Shown: piece after piece, positions 1 to 7,465 of the stretch
How the letters are laid out: every line of letters starts with the position of its first letter
Position numbering within the stretch: the stretch's first letter is position 1
From: Deltaproteobacteria bacterium
GTDB lineage: Bacteria > Desulfobacterota > Desulfobacteria > Desulfobacterales > UBA11574
Assembly (NCBI GenBank): GCA_019313025.1
Contig: JAFDCA010000256.1
Coordinates: 1 to 8,538 of the forward strand
DNA length: 8,538 nucleotides
Reading direction: 5' to 3'
Notes under the pieces: model-generated
Seen by the model: only the letters and a program-made list of their open reading frames with translations
Told to the model about the DNA's origin: nothing
Databases searched by the model: none
Made by a program: the position numbers and the translations under genes

Positions 1-989
1 CCGGAAAGAACAACCTGGGTTTTAGGATGCTCTTTTAGGAAATCTCCAAGTTTATTAAGTTCATTTTTATTCCGTTCATCATCGTATGCAGAGGTTAGAT
101 ATGAACTGTTATGATCAAACAGCACAATTTCGTGGTGAGTCCAGCATCCCGTTGCATCAACCGTGGCCTTCATAGGCGTATTGGGGCATTGATCCAGATT
201 GTCCGACACGCCGTCATTATCACTGTCCACCGGTTTTGGTGCCGCTGCCATAGGGATGGGATCGAAAGCAGGCTTGGCCAAAAATAACCCTTCTACAAAA
301 CCCGCCATGCTCGACGAATCGGCAAGTCTGTCGGCATTGGTTGAATGTCCACAGCCGCTCGCCTCTGAAATTTGTTCCAGAATCTCTTTGCCGTCGGGAT
401 CATCCCCCACCTGTACCGTGTCGATGCAAATTCTGTCACCGAACTGTTTTTTTAGAGCCTCGGCAGCCTTAACCGGTGCTTGGTCCATATCAACACCATC
501 GCTAACGATAATGAGCACGACTGGACCTTCGCTCGTTGCAAAGTCTTTTCCGGTATCGGTAATGGCTTTGGCCAACGGAACAGAAGTATCCCCTCCAGGT
601 CCTTTCACACCTTTCACGGCCGATTCAAATCCTGAGGTCGAATAGGATTTTACATCATATACCAGCATGGTAGATCTATCCGGTAGATAGGCATCGTGGC
701 CGAATGTTCGAAGTGCGCTGTTATATTTGAGTTCTGGAAGTGTCTTATTCATTGCCACTAAAAAGTTTTTAGCTATAGCGTCCTTGGCTTGTCCTTGATA
801 CCTATCCGCCATGGAAGAAGATGTATCCAAAATCACCATAAAATTGTCAACTTTGGGCGAATACTGATTAGCATCGAACTGATACGGTTCGAAAGAGGGT
901 GCGGTGCTCATAACTTTCTCGCCGCCACAACCGATTACCATGGTACTAATCATAAAAATAAACAACGGTGTCAAATAATTCTTTTTCAT
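1..989 (-). CDS. VWA-domain / TSP3-like / OmpA-like lipoprotein (C-terminus cut by window edge)
   Basis: Open reading frame of 329 codons running off the left edge, so the C-terminus is missing. The start ATG at 989 follows a clear ribosome binding site (GGAG at 996-999, spacing 6). Residues 1-21 are a lipoprotein signal (MKKN, hydrophobic stretch, lipobox VIGC, lipidated Cys21); the residue after Cys is Gly, which fits the outer membrane. Residues about 48-240 are a von Willebrand A domain with a complete metal (MIDAS) site: DTSSS at 55-59, GGDT ending at Thr135 and SDG at 163-165. Residues 255-272 (DSDNDGVSDNLDQCPNTP) are a thrombospondin type-3-like calcium-binding repeat. Residues about 275-329 match the beginning of an OmpA C-terminal domain (DATGCW, then FLKEHPKTQVVLSG), which binds peptidoglycan. 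Cys188/213 and Cys268/282 could form disulfides. Likely role, inferred: a cell-wall-anchored lipoprotein presenting an adhesion or protein-interaction domain. The exact partner is unknown. Confidence 0.9.
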   Translation of the reverse strand, partial: MKKNYLTPLFIFMISTMVIGCGGEKVMSTAPSFEPYQFDANQYSPKVDNFMVILDTSSSMADRYQGQAKDAIAKNFLVAMNKTLPELKYNSALRTFGHDAYLPDRSTMLVYDVKSYSTSGFESAVKGVKGPGGDTSVPLAKAITDTGKDFATSEGPVVLIIVSDGVDMDQAPVKAAEALKKQFGDRICIDTVQVGDDPDGKEILEQISEASGCGHSTNADRLADSSSMAGFVEGLFLAKPAFDPIPMAAAPKPVDSDNDGVSDNLDQCPNTPMKATVDATGCWTHHEIVLFDHNSSYLTSAYDDERNKNELNKLGDFLKEHPKTQVVLS

Positions 990-1103
990 GTCCTTCTCCT
1001 TAATTTATTGGCTTAATTTTTGAACTCTCCCCTAAATTTCTACTTTTGTGGCTAATGATTTATCGTCTACCAAGATCGTAATAAATTTTCAGGGCTCTAA
1101 GGA

Positions 1104-1120
1104 TTGCAAGGCTTCTGCCT
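1104..1120 (-). promoter_or_regulatory. Putative sigma-54 (-24/-12) promoter of the VWA/OmpA lipoprotein gene
   Basis: Read on the minus strand, the site is AGGCAGAAGCCTTGCAA. It matches the sigma-54 consensus TGGCAC-N5-TTGCA at GGCA and TTGCA with the correct spacing between the GG and GC elements. Only the first and sixth bases differ. Transcription would start near 1094, leaving a leader of about 105 bases before the ATG at 989. No activator binding site was identified upstream. This is a consensus match only; a chance occurrence cannot be excluded. Confidence 0.4.
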
Positions 1121-1331
1121 GCCACCAGGTCAAGGGTTAATACTAATTAAAGTGCAAAGTAAAAAATTGGGGAAAAACATCCGCTTTAATCTTTTATGAA
1201 CCATATGTCTTTAACAGTTTCGCCTCTTATTAAATTAAAATGCCTTAGAAGGTGGCGACCATTTCAGTATTACAATATCATAAGCTGCTTGCCGTCTGAA
1301 ATAGGTCTCCAGTGAGGAGGGAGGTACAGCA

Positions 1332-1385
1332 ATGAAGCTTTATGTAAAAAGTTGCTTAATAAAAAGTAATAAAATTTTGCAATAG
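1332..1385 (+). CDS. Possible 17-residue micro-ORF with strong ribosome binding site
   Basis: ATG at 1332 is preceded by a long purine-rich Shine-Dalgarno stretch (GAGGAGGGAGG, 1314-1324). It encodes MKLYVKSCLIKSNKILQ and stops at TAG 1383-1385. The peptide is basic and resembles nothing I know. A short stem, CTCC (1307-1310) with GGAG (about 1316-1319), could partly mask the ribosome binding site. An upstream 39-codon frame ends at TGA 1313-1315, inside the same stretch, which would allow translational coupling. It could be a leader peptide, the start of a decayed gene, or chance. Confidence is low because only the ribosome binding site supports it. Confidence 0.2.
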   Translation: MKLYVKSCLIKSNKILQ

Positions 1386-1434
1386 GTATGCCACACAGAG
1401 TAAATTTTTTATCTATTTAATATTATTCATATTA

Positions 1435-1460
1435 TCTTATATATTCGAATGAATATAAGA
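1435..1460. repeat. AT-rich inverted repeat (8-bp stem)
   Basis: TCTTATAT at 1435-1442 pairs perfectly with ATATAAGA at 1453-1460 around a 10-base loop that itself contains the palindrome ATTCGAAT. There is no T-run after it, so it does not look like a rho-independent terminator. In a very AT-rich stretch such a repeat may arise by chance. Confidence 0.35.
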
Positions 1461-1745
1461 GGCTCGTGAAGTAAAATTCATACAGGTGTTTAATAGAAAA
1501 AATTTAGGATTACACCTAACTATTAATAATCATAATATTTATATGTGAAGGGATTTAGATACACCAAGGACAAAGCTTGATAGTTTATCAGATATTATTT
1601 GACATTTTGAAGAGTTAAACGCTTAAGAGAGACTATTTCGTAGTAAGAAAAAAATACATTTATCCAACGATTATGCTTTCTAAATCAACTGTTGAAATAT
1701 TTGGAGACAGGCAAATTGTTTTAAATCTAAAAAGGAGGAAAAATT

Positions 1746-1885
1746 ATGAAAAACTTATATTTTTTCTTAGCATAGTTTGCCTACTGGTTTTCGTTGCATG
1801 TGAACAGGGTGAAAAAGCTGATAAAGCCACTGTTAGTGAACCTGAAAAAGCTACCGAAATGGCGGAAGAAGAGGCAAAAAAGTAA
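1746..1885 (+). CDS. Small Lys/Glu-rich lipoprotein, reading frame broken by one base after the start
   Basis: A strong ribosome binding site (GGAGG 1734-1738, spacing 7) points to ATG 1746, but that frame ends after nine codons at TAG 1773-1775 (MKNLYFFLA). The adjacent frame, open to TAA 1883-1885, encodes a perfect lipoprotein signal: KLIFFLSIVCLLVFVAC, followed by a short mature part rich in Glu, Lys and Ala (CEQGEKADK... ending EEEAKK). Adding one A to the AAAAA run after the ATG restores MKKLIFFLS in one frame, giving a 46-residue precursor lipidated at Cys19. The coding span of 140 bases is one short of a multiple of three, as expected. The frame can also be opened from an ATG at 1673, but that start has no ribosome binding site and puts about 25 charged residues before the signal, so I reject it. 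Causes could be a homopolymer sequencing error, a real mutation, or frameshifting. Its function is unknown; it converges with the next gene 23 bases away. Confidence 0.6.
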
Positions 1886-1908
1886 GCCACCCTTTCAATC
1901 AAGCCTAA

Positions 1909-4482
1909 TTACAGTGGGCGACCGATTTGAAATATAAACAGCGGTCCCGTTTGATTCAGATAATCCGGCTGTGCGAGCGGCCAGGAAACCCCTAACCGGA
2001 AAGACGACAAATTCCCCCAGGCAATCTCCAGCGATGTCACCAACTCAAATCCTCCGCCGACCAGAAGATCGTCGCTGTTGATGTTTTTTCCTGCATAACC
2101 TGCGTCAATAAATGTTCCCAGTCTTAACCGGTGAAAAAAAAGAGGTAAGGTTTCATAACCGGTCTGCAGGTTGGCTATGGGCCAGAAAACTTCGATTCCG
2201 GTGGAAACAGCTTCTGAGGCCTCCAGTATGTTTGAGTCGAATCCTTTTATGGGAAAAAGTCTGGATGGTCTTCGTGTAAAATAACCTTCGGTAACGTTAC
2301 CGCCGATACGAAATGTATTATGGCCGTTGAGAGATTCACCCCAGGCTCGACCTGCCATCATGTGAACGGATGTAAGGGTTTGATCGCCGAACAGGATGTG
2401 TATCCCTCCGTATAGTGATTGTCTGTCCTCGGAAAAAAATTCCAGACTTCCCCAGCCTCGCAGGATACCCCATGTATCGATAAAGGAAAGTGCGGCCCAG
2501 AACTCGTCTTCGGTGGGTCCTTCCTCATTAAGCGGTTCATAATTTCGCCAGTTCGCGGAGAATTCAATACCCTGATATAATTCGGTCCCATCCGAAGATT
2601 TCAATAATTCGGCACGTATGATTTTATTAAGCACTGCGGGTCTCCAGAATAATTTGATCTCGTTTCGAGATTCATCTACCATTTGAGCCAGCGCCGTGGT
2701 GTATGAAAGCGGGTATCTTGCATACCGAGTGCCGATGTGCCTGGCCTGAAATGCTGCCTGTAAAGCGATATAATCAGAATCAAAGGAATAGCGGATGCCT
2801 GCATCGGTTGCATAGTCGCCAATGACATCTCTGCTTTTTGTGGCAACGCCCAGTTGCAGATCATTTACCCCGACGAATATATCCGGTCGGATATAATTGG
2901 GCCAGATGCTCTTAAAAGGATTGTAAGACTTGGCCTCAAGAGGCGTCGGTTCTGACGCAACTTCAATCGGGGTTTCAGGTAAAAACTGGAATTCAGTGAG
3001 AGGCAATCCATTGTTTTTATAGCTCTGAAGTTGCCATCCGTTCTGAATGAGATTTAAAAACTTGCCTTGCCTTGGCAAAATTGCGCCATATTGAGCATGT
3101 GTTATTTGAGTTTGATCTGCTCCATGGATCTGAAATTTGCCCGATATATTCGAAACGTACACAAGAGAATCATTTTCCCACCATGGATCCATTTCAATTG
3201 ACGGTGTATTGGTTACTCTATACCATTGGCCGTCATAGACCCAGATGTCCCAGTTACCTGCCAGATTGCCGGCGACGGCGATCCTTCCTTTTCTGTCACG
3301 AACGGGCCCGGAAAGTTGAATGATGCCCGGAGGGGCCGGGATTGTTTCTAGCGGCTCTTTTTCTGATTTTTCTGATAAACGCCCCCCCCCTTTAGAATCA
3401 TTTGGGAACACAATGATCCGGGGCAGATGACCTTTCCGGGTAACAGCAACGCGCCCTATTCCCGGATCCCAGAGATGTCTTGTATCGGTAAATACTTCGG
3501 ATCTTTTTGGATATTTGTATAGTTTCGATGCTTTGTCATATTCAGAAATCCACAGCGTTCCATCTGGTTCCACATAACCGTATCTCCCACGATTGCCCAT
3601 CTTAAGTTTACCGGGATAAACACCGGCCTGATTCCAAAAAATAAATGGTTCGCTCCAATACCCTGTTATGAGAAGACCCGGTTTGCCGCTAGTTTCGCGT
3701 GCATGCTCCTTCTGGAATTCTCTCCACAATGCAACTCCGGTCTTACCGAAAATTTGTCGTGCCTTTAGATCAATTTCGATGGGAATGATGCCGCCTCCGT
3801 GCAAATGAATAAAATCGATTATTTTTTCCCAGCCGTATTTTCTATAAAGCCAGTATATAAAGGGCTTACCGTATATTCTATAGCCATGTTTTCCGGGCCA
3901 TATCTCAGGGTGATTGCTGACAATGTCAAGATCCGGAGGCGGCGATGCTTGAAAAAATGCCGATTCAAATGGGTCCTGGATTTCTTTTTGCCGATACAGT
4001 GCATACATTAAATTGCATATCCCTTCCTCTACCCATGGCGGCATAATGACATTCGGAGAAATGATTTCACCAAAAAACGTGTGTAAAAATTCAGGGATAT
4101 CGGACCGGATGCCATAAATGCTCTGAAGACAAAGACCCTTAAACGTAAAATATTCCCAAGGATCGGCTTCTGTATATCCATCCTCCAGAACACCCGGGGC
4201 ACGGATGGGAATACGAATTTCCCTGTGTGGAATAACGTGGACTTCAACTTCCGGTGCATCTAATTTGTCATCCAGAATGATGTGGAGTGGGGGTTTAATC
4301 GGCAATTTCCAATGAGACAGAAAAGCCACCATTTCAGGTATTTTTTTTGTTAGACGTGCTGCAATTTCTTTTTCGTTTTCGGGAAAATAAAAAAAAATGC
4401 CGTCTTTTTCACCATAAACCAGTGCAAAGGCACAGCCAGTTAAGCTTACAAATAAAATTAAAGAAAACAGCAGAGTTCGCAT
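1909..4482 (-). CDS. Exported protein: degenerate peptidase-MA-like domain, TolB-like propeller, C-terminal Omp85-type beta-barrel
   Basis: I start it at ATG 4482 (857 residues), because AAGGTGG at 4488-4494 is spaced 5 bases from it; a GTG at 4491 would add three residues but lies on that ribosome binding site. Residues 1-20 are a signal sequence with both a lipobox (LTGC, Cys17) and a signal peptidase I site (AFA, 18-20). Residues about 25-265 resemble peptidase MA-like (gluzincin) domains: PPWVEEG at 148-154, then YGKPFIYWLYRKYG and a Trp-Arg-Glu-Phe end. Where HExxH is expected there is KGLCL (115-119), so zinc catalysis is probably lost. Residues about 395-500 look like TolB/WD40-like propeller repeats (DIWVYDGQW 412-420, YVSNISGKFQIH 442-453). 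Residues about 525-857 look like an outer-membrane beta-barrel, with IKGF at 745-748 at the place of the Omp85 (V/I)RG(F/Y) motif and FIDAG at 791-795. Role unknown; inferred to be an outer-membrane protein with a periplasmic or surface N-terminal part. Confidence 0.8.
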   Translation of the reverse strand: MRTLLFSLILFVSLTGCAFALVYGEKDGIFFYFPENEKEIAARLTKKIPEMVAFLSHWKLPIKPPLHIILDDKLDAPEVEVHVIPHREIRIPIRAPGVLEDGYTEADPWEYFTFKGLCLQSIYGIRSDIPEFLHTFFGEIISPNVIMPPWVEEGICNLMYALYRQKEIQDPFESAFFQASPPPDLDIVSNHPEIWPGKHGYRIYGKPFIYWLYRKYGWEKIIDFIHLHGGGIIPIEIDLKARQIFGKTGVALWREFQKEHARETSGKPGLLITGYWSEPFIFWNQAGVYPGKLKMGNRGRYGYVEPDGTLWISEYDKASKLYKYPKRSEVFTDTRHLWDPGIGRVAVTRKGHLPRIIVFPNDSKGGGRLSEKSEKEPLETIPAPPGIIQLSGPVRDRKGRIAVAGNLAGNWDIWVYDGQWYRVTNTPSIEMDPWWENDSLVYVSNISGKFQIHGADQTQITHAQYGAILPRQGKFLNLIQNGWQLQSYKNNGLPLTEFQFLPETPIEVASEPTPLEAKSYNPFKSIWPNYIRPDIFVGVNDLQLGVATKSRDVIGDYATDAGIRYSFDSDYIALQAAFQARHIGTRYARYPLSYTTALAQMVDESRNEIKLFWRPAVLNKIIRAELLKSSDGTELYQGIEFSANWRNYEPLNEEGPTEDEFWAALSFIDTWGILRGWGSLEFFSEDRQSLYGGIHILFGDQTLTSVHMMAGRAWGESLNGHNTFRIGGNVTEGYFTRRPSRLFPIKGFDSNILEASEAVSTGIEVFWPIANLQTGYETLPLFFHRLRLGTFIDAGYAGKNINSDDLLVGGGFELVTSLEIAWGNLSSFRLGVSWPLAQPDYLNQTGPLFIFQIGRPL
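3382..3390. repeat. Run of nine G (coding strand) inside the barrel protein gene
   Basis: The plus strand shows nine C in a row. On the coding strand this is three GGG codons, Gly365-Gly366-Gly367 of the 857-residue protein, in the linker before the propeller. The frame is open on both sides at this length. Runs of this kind slip during replication, so a change of one base would truncate the protein. Confidence 0.9.
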
Positions 4483-4552
4483 CACTGCCACCTTTTATCG
4501 AAGTATGAACAAATGGGATTGAAAATAGTAACTCATATCCGACAAAAAATAT

Positions 4553-4741
4553 TTAGACAATGTAAAAATCAGCCTGACTGCTGAGAGTACCACAGAGCAC
4601 CGGCGTTTCAGGCCCGTAAAATATGATGGTGGGTATCGGTGTCAAAGCGGTAAACTGCCCCGGACCATCGTCGTTGGGGATAAAAAGAGATGCCCGAGGA
4701 AAAACGAATTTGAGACACCATGATTTTAGAAGGGCATGGGG
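4553..4741 (-). pseudogene. Remnant of a family 9 glycosyltransferase (heptosyltransferase-like)
   Basis: In one minus-strand frame between the clpB stop and the next gene, about 60 codons read like the C-terminal nucleotide-sugar binding part of family 9 glycosyltransferases (ADP-heptose:LPS heptosyltransferase type). The family pattern is SNDSGPxHxAxxxxxPTxxxFGPExP; here I read PNDDGPGQFTALTPIPTIIF followed by YGPETPVLCG, then SSQADFYIV and TAA at 4553-4555. The upstream part of the enzyme is missing: the frame runs directly into the end of clpB. The cysteine-rich tail usual in this family is absent in all three frames downstream. There is no suitable start codon or ribosome binding site. 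I therefore call it a decayed fragment, probably left by a deletion joining clpB to the inside of the old gene. The match is from memory of the family pattern. Confidence 0.65.
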
Positions 4742-4751
4742 AAAGTTCAGG

Positions 4752-7340
4752 TTAGATCGGGTTAAATACAATTCGGTCCCCTTCTGCATCGGCTTTTAGT
4801 TTTGTTCCTTCTGAAATATTCCCTTGCAGGATCTCCATGGACAGCGGGTTTTCGATGTATTTCTGAATGGCCCGTTTTAACGGACGGGCACCGTATACCT
4901 GGTCGAATCCTTTTTCAGCCAGAAATGCCCGTGCTTCGTCGGAAAGAGTCAGTTCTATGTTCATTTCGGCCAGCCTCGATTCAAGGCGTTTCATTTGGAT
5001 ATCTACGATATCGCCGATCTGTACCTGAGTCAGATTGTGAAAAATGATGATCTCATCGATCCGGTTTAAAAACTCGGGTTTGAAGCTCGCCCGAAGGGCT
5101 TCCGTCACCCGTTCTTCCATTTCTTCTCGTCTGGATGCGCCTATCTCCTGAATCCATCGGCTCCCCACATTGGATGTCATGATGATGATGGTATTTTTAA
5201 AATCAACCGTCCGTCCATGACCGTCGGTCATGCGCCCGTCATCTAAAATCTGAAGCAGGACATTGAAGACTTCGGGATGTGCTTTTTCGATTTCGTCAAA
5301 CAACACCACGGAATAGGGCCGTCTCCGAACCGCCTCTGTCAGATATCCCCCTTCTTCATACCCCACATATCCGGGAGGCGCGCCGATAAGCCTTGAAACC
5401 GCATGTTTTTCCATATATTCCGACATGTCGATTCGGACCATGGCCTGGTCACTGTCAAACAAAAATTCTGCCAGTGCTTTTGCCAATTCTGTCTTTCCGA
5501 CACCGGTAGGTCCCATAAATATAAAGGAACCGATGGGTCGGTTTGGATCCTGCAGTCCTGAACGTGCCCGGCGAACGGCATTGGAAACCGCTAAAATGGC
5601 TTCTTCCTGCCCGATCACACTGTCCTCGAGTCGATCTTCCATATGGACCAGCTTTTCTCTCTCGCCCTCGAGCATTTTGCTGATAGGGATCCCTGTCCAT
5701 CTGGAAAGGACCTCTGCGATGTCTTCGGCATCCACCTCTTCTTTGAGCATTTTGCTCTTTTTTTGAAGCTGCGCCAGTTTCTCGTTGGCTTCGTTCAACC
5801 GGGCTTTTAGGTCTGAAGATTTACCGTATCGAATCTCCGCGATCTTTGCCAAGTCCCCTTCCCTTTCCGCCTTCTGTTCTTCGATACCCAGTTGCTCTTG
5901 CTGTTCTTTGATGGTTCTGATGGTTTGGATAAGATCCTTTTCATTCTGCCAGTGTGCTTTCATTTCAAGGATGTCATCCTTCATGTTGGCGATTTCCGAC
6001 TCCAGTTTGGCCAGGCGTTCTTTGGATGCTGGATCCGATTCCTTTTTCAACGCTTCCCGTTCGATCTCGGCCTGGGTGATCTTGCGCTGAATTTCATCGA
6101 TTTCAACAGGCATGCTGTCGATTTCGATCCTGAGCTTTGACGCACATTCATCAATGAGATCAATGGCCTTATCCGGGAGAAAACGATCCGAAATATAGCG
6201 GTGAGAAAGGGTTGCCGCGGCAACGATGGCCGAGTCCTTGATCCGAACGCCGTGATGAACTTCATATTTTTCCTTGAGACCCCGAAGAATCGATATGGTA
6301 TCTTCAACCGTCGGCTCAAGCACCATTACCGGCTGAAAACGTCTTTCCAGTGCCGCGTCTTTTTCAATGTACTTTCGATATTCATTCAATGTCGTTGCAC
6401 CCACACACCGCAACGTCCCCCTTGCAAGGGCCGGCTTGAGCATGTTGGATGCGTCCATGGTACCTTCACTGGCACCGGCGCCCACCAGGGTGTGCAGTTC
6501 ATCGATGAAAAGAATGACTTCGCCTTCTGCTTTTTCAACCTCTTTAAGGACCGCTTTCAGGCGATCTTCAAATTCTCCTCGATATTTTGCACCGGCAATA
6601 AGTGCCCCCATATCCAGGGCAACAAGCCGTCGGTTTTTAAGGGTCTCGGAAACATCACCGGCAACAATGCGTTGGGCCAATCCCTCAACAATGGCGGTTT
6701 TGCCAACACCCGGTTCGCCGATGAGAACAGGGTTGTTTTTGGTTCGTCTGGAAAGCACCTGAACAATCCGCCGGATTTCGTCATCACGCCCGATCACCGG
6801 GTCGAGCTTCCCCAAACGGGCCAAGTCGGTGAGATTGCGACTGAACTTGTCCAGGGCCTGATATTTTTCCTCAGGATTTGGGTCGGTTATACGCTGGGAG
6901 CCGCGAATATCCATGAGAACTTTTAAAATCGACTCTCGAGTGATTCCCCTCTTCCTGAGAATTCCGGCAGCCTCGCCCGACTTCTCATCCGATATGGCCA
7001 GAAGGATATGCTCGATGCTGACATACTGATCCTTCATTTTTGCGGCTTCCGAAAACGCCGCGTCAAGGATATGTTTGGTCCTGGGAGAAATATAGGCATC
7101 ACCCATTGCACTTCCGCTGACTTTCGGCAGTTTGTCAATGGCATTGGACAGTTCACGAGAAACGTCATTTGTGGATACTCCCAGTTTATTCAGCATGGCC
7201 CGGGCAATGCCTTCGGGTTCTTTGAGCATGGTGGAAAGTAGGTGCTCCGGCTCTATTTGTTGATTGTTATGCGCCGAGGCCAGTGATTGTGCATTTTGAA
7301 TAAGTTCCTGTGACTTTATTGTGAATTTGTCAAAACGCAT
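4752..7340 (-). CDS. clpB: ATP-dependent protein disaggregase ClpB (Hsp100)
   Basis: Complete 862-residue ClpB, the usual length. This hexameric cytoplasmic AAA+ chaperone works with DnaK/DnaJ/GrpE to pull proteins out of aggregates. Domains in order: Clp N-terminal repeats (1-145), first ATPase with Walker A GEPGVGKT (208-215), pore loop YRG (253-255), Walker B VILFIDE (275-281) and arginine-finger pair Arg333/Arg334; the coiled-coil middle domain (about 405-530), which separates ClpB from ClpA; second ATPase with Walker A GPTGVGKT (610-617), pore loop GYVGYEEGG (657-665), Walker B VVLFDE (678-683), sensor-1 TSN (722-724) and sensor-2 GARPLKR (817-823). All key residues are present and no ClpP-binding loop is seen. 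ATG 7340 follows AGGAGG (7346-7351) at 5 bases; an overlapping ATG at 7344 opens only a four-codon frame. It stands alone, divergent from the DUF554 gene. No sigma-32 or CIRCE site was recognised. Confidence 0.98.
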   Translation of the reverse strand: MRFDKFTIKSQELIQNAQSLASAHNNQQIEPEHLLSTMLKEPEGIARAMLNKLGVSTNDVSRELSNAIDKLPKVSGSAMGDAYISPRTKHILDAAFSEAAKMKDQYVSIEHILLAISDEKSGEAAGILRKRGITRESILKVLMDIRGSQRITDPNPEEKYQALDKFSRNLTDLARLGKLDPVIGRDDEIRRIVQVLSRRTKNNPVLIGEPGVGKTAIVEGLAQRIVAGDVSETLKNRRLVALDMGALIAGAKYRGEFEDRLKAVLKEVEKAEGEVILFIDELHTLVGAGASEGTMDASNMLKPALARGTLRCVGATTLNEYRKYIEKDAALERRFQPVMVLEPTVEDTISILRGLKEKYEVHHGVRIKDSAIVAAATLSHRYISDRFLPDKAIDLIDECASKLRIEIDSMPVEIDEIQRKITQAEIEREALKKESDPASKERLAKLESEIANMKDDILEMKAHWQNEKDLIQTIRTIKEQQEQLGIEEQKAEREGDLAKIAEIRYGKSSDLKARLNEANEKLAQLQKKSKMLKEEVDAEDIAEVLSRWTGIPISKMLEGEREKLVHMEDRLEDSVIGQEEAILAVSNAVRRARSGLQDPNRPIGSFIFMGPTGVGKTELAKALAEFLFDSDQAMVRIDMSEYMEKHAVSRLIGAPPGYVGYEEGGYLTEAVRRRPYSVVLFDEIEKAHPEVFNVLLQILDDGRMTDGHGRTVDFKNTIIIMTSNVGSRWIQEIGASRREEMEERVTEALRASFKPEFLNRIDEIIIFHNLTQVQIGDIVDIQMKRLESRLAEMNIELTLSDEARAFLAEKGFDQVYGARPLKRAIQKYIENPLSMEILQGNISEGTKLKADAEGDRIVFNPI

Positions 7341-7392
7341 TCATTCCTCCTGAGTATTGAATTTGTCTTTATAAGATTTGATGATCTGCTGC

Positions 7393-7420
7393 CCTTAATT
7401 CAGGCGGCTAAGAATTAAGG
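7393..7420. promoter_or_regulatory. Perfect 9-10-9 inverted repeat upstream of clpB (candidate operator)
   Basis: CCTTAATTC at 7393-7401 and its exact reverse complement GAATTAAGG at 7412-7420 are separated by ten bases. The repeat lies 53-80 bases upstream of the clpB ATG, in the clpB leader or promoter. The geometry resembles the HrcA operator CIRCE (9-9-9), but the sequence is different. It could be an operator for a heat-shock repressor or, if transcribed, a hairpin in the 5' leader. No T-run follows on either strand, so a terminator is unlikely. Confidence 0.45.
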
Positions 7421-7465
7421 ATTAATCATATAACCTATTATTTTTAAGTGCTAAAAAAATAAACA

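Larger units (their letters stand above)
990..1745. other. Long AT-rich intergenic region
   Basis: About 750 bases between the divergent VWA lipoprotein gene and the small lipoprotein gene. No recognisable protein domain was found in any frame. It holds the leader and putative sigma-54 promoter of the left gene (990-1120), an unsupported 39-codon frame at 1196-1315 with no ribosome binding site, a 17-codon micro-ORF at 1332-1385 with a strong one, an 8-bp hairpin at 1435-1460, a 6-bp inverted repeat AGGTGT/ACACCT at 1484-1517, and a perfect -35 box TTGACA at 1599-1604 whose -10 partner (TTAAGA near 1623) is poor. From about 1130 onward the composition is clearly more AT-rich than the genes. 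Confidence 0.6.

Noticed and set aside
199..645. 148-codon plus-strand frame
   Set aside because: Antisense to the VWA domain, whose MIDAS motifs prove the minus strand is coding.
1599..1628. TTGACA ... TTAAGA as a promoter for the small lipoprotein
   Set aside because: The -35 box is perfect, but the -10 matches the consensus at only a few positions and the spacing is 18; not strong enough to list as a feature.
1673..1885. 70-residue version of the small lipoprotein starting at ATG 1673
   Set aside because: No ribosome binding site, and it places a long charged stretch, translated from the AAAAGGAGG site itself, before the signal sequence.
6201..6926. 241-codon plus-strand frame opposite clpB
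   Set aside because: It lies wholly antisense to the conserved first ATPase domain of clpB, has no family resemblance and no ribosome binding site; it is a shadow of clpB codon use. The same applies to the other frames within 4802-7241.
7446..7454. AAGTGCTAA, resembling half of the CIRCE operator
   Set aside because: Eight of nine bases match one arm, but the second arm is absent at the required spacing on either side.
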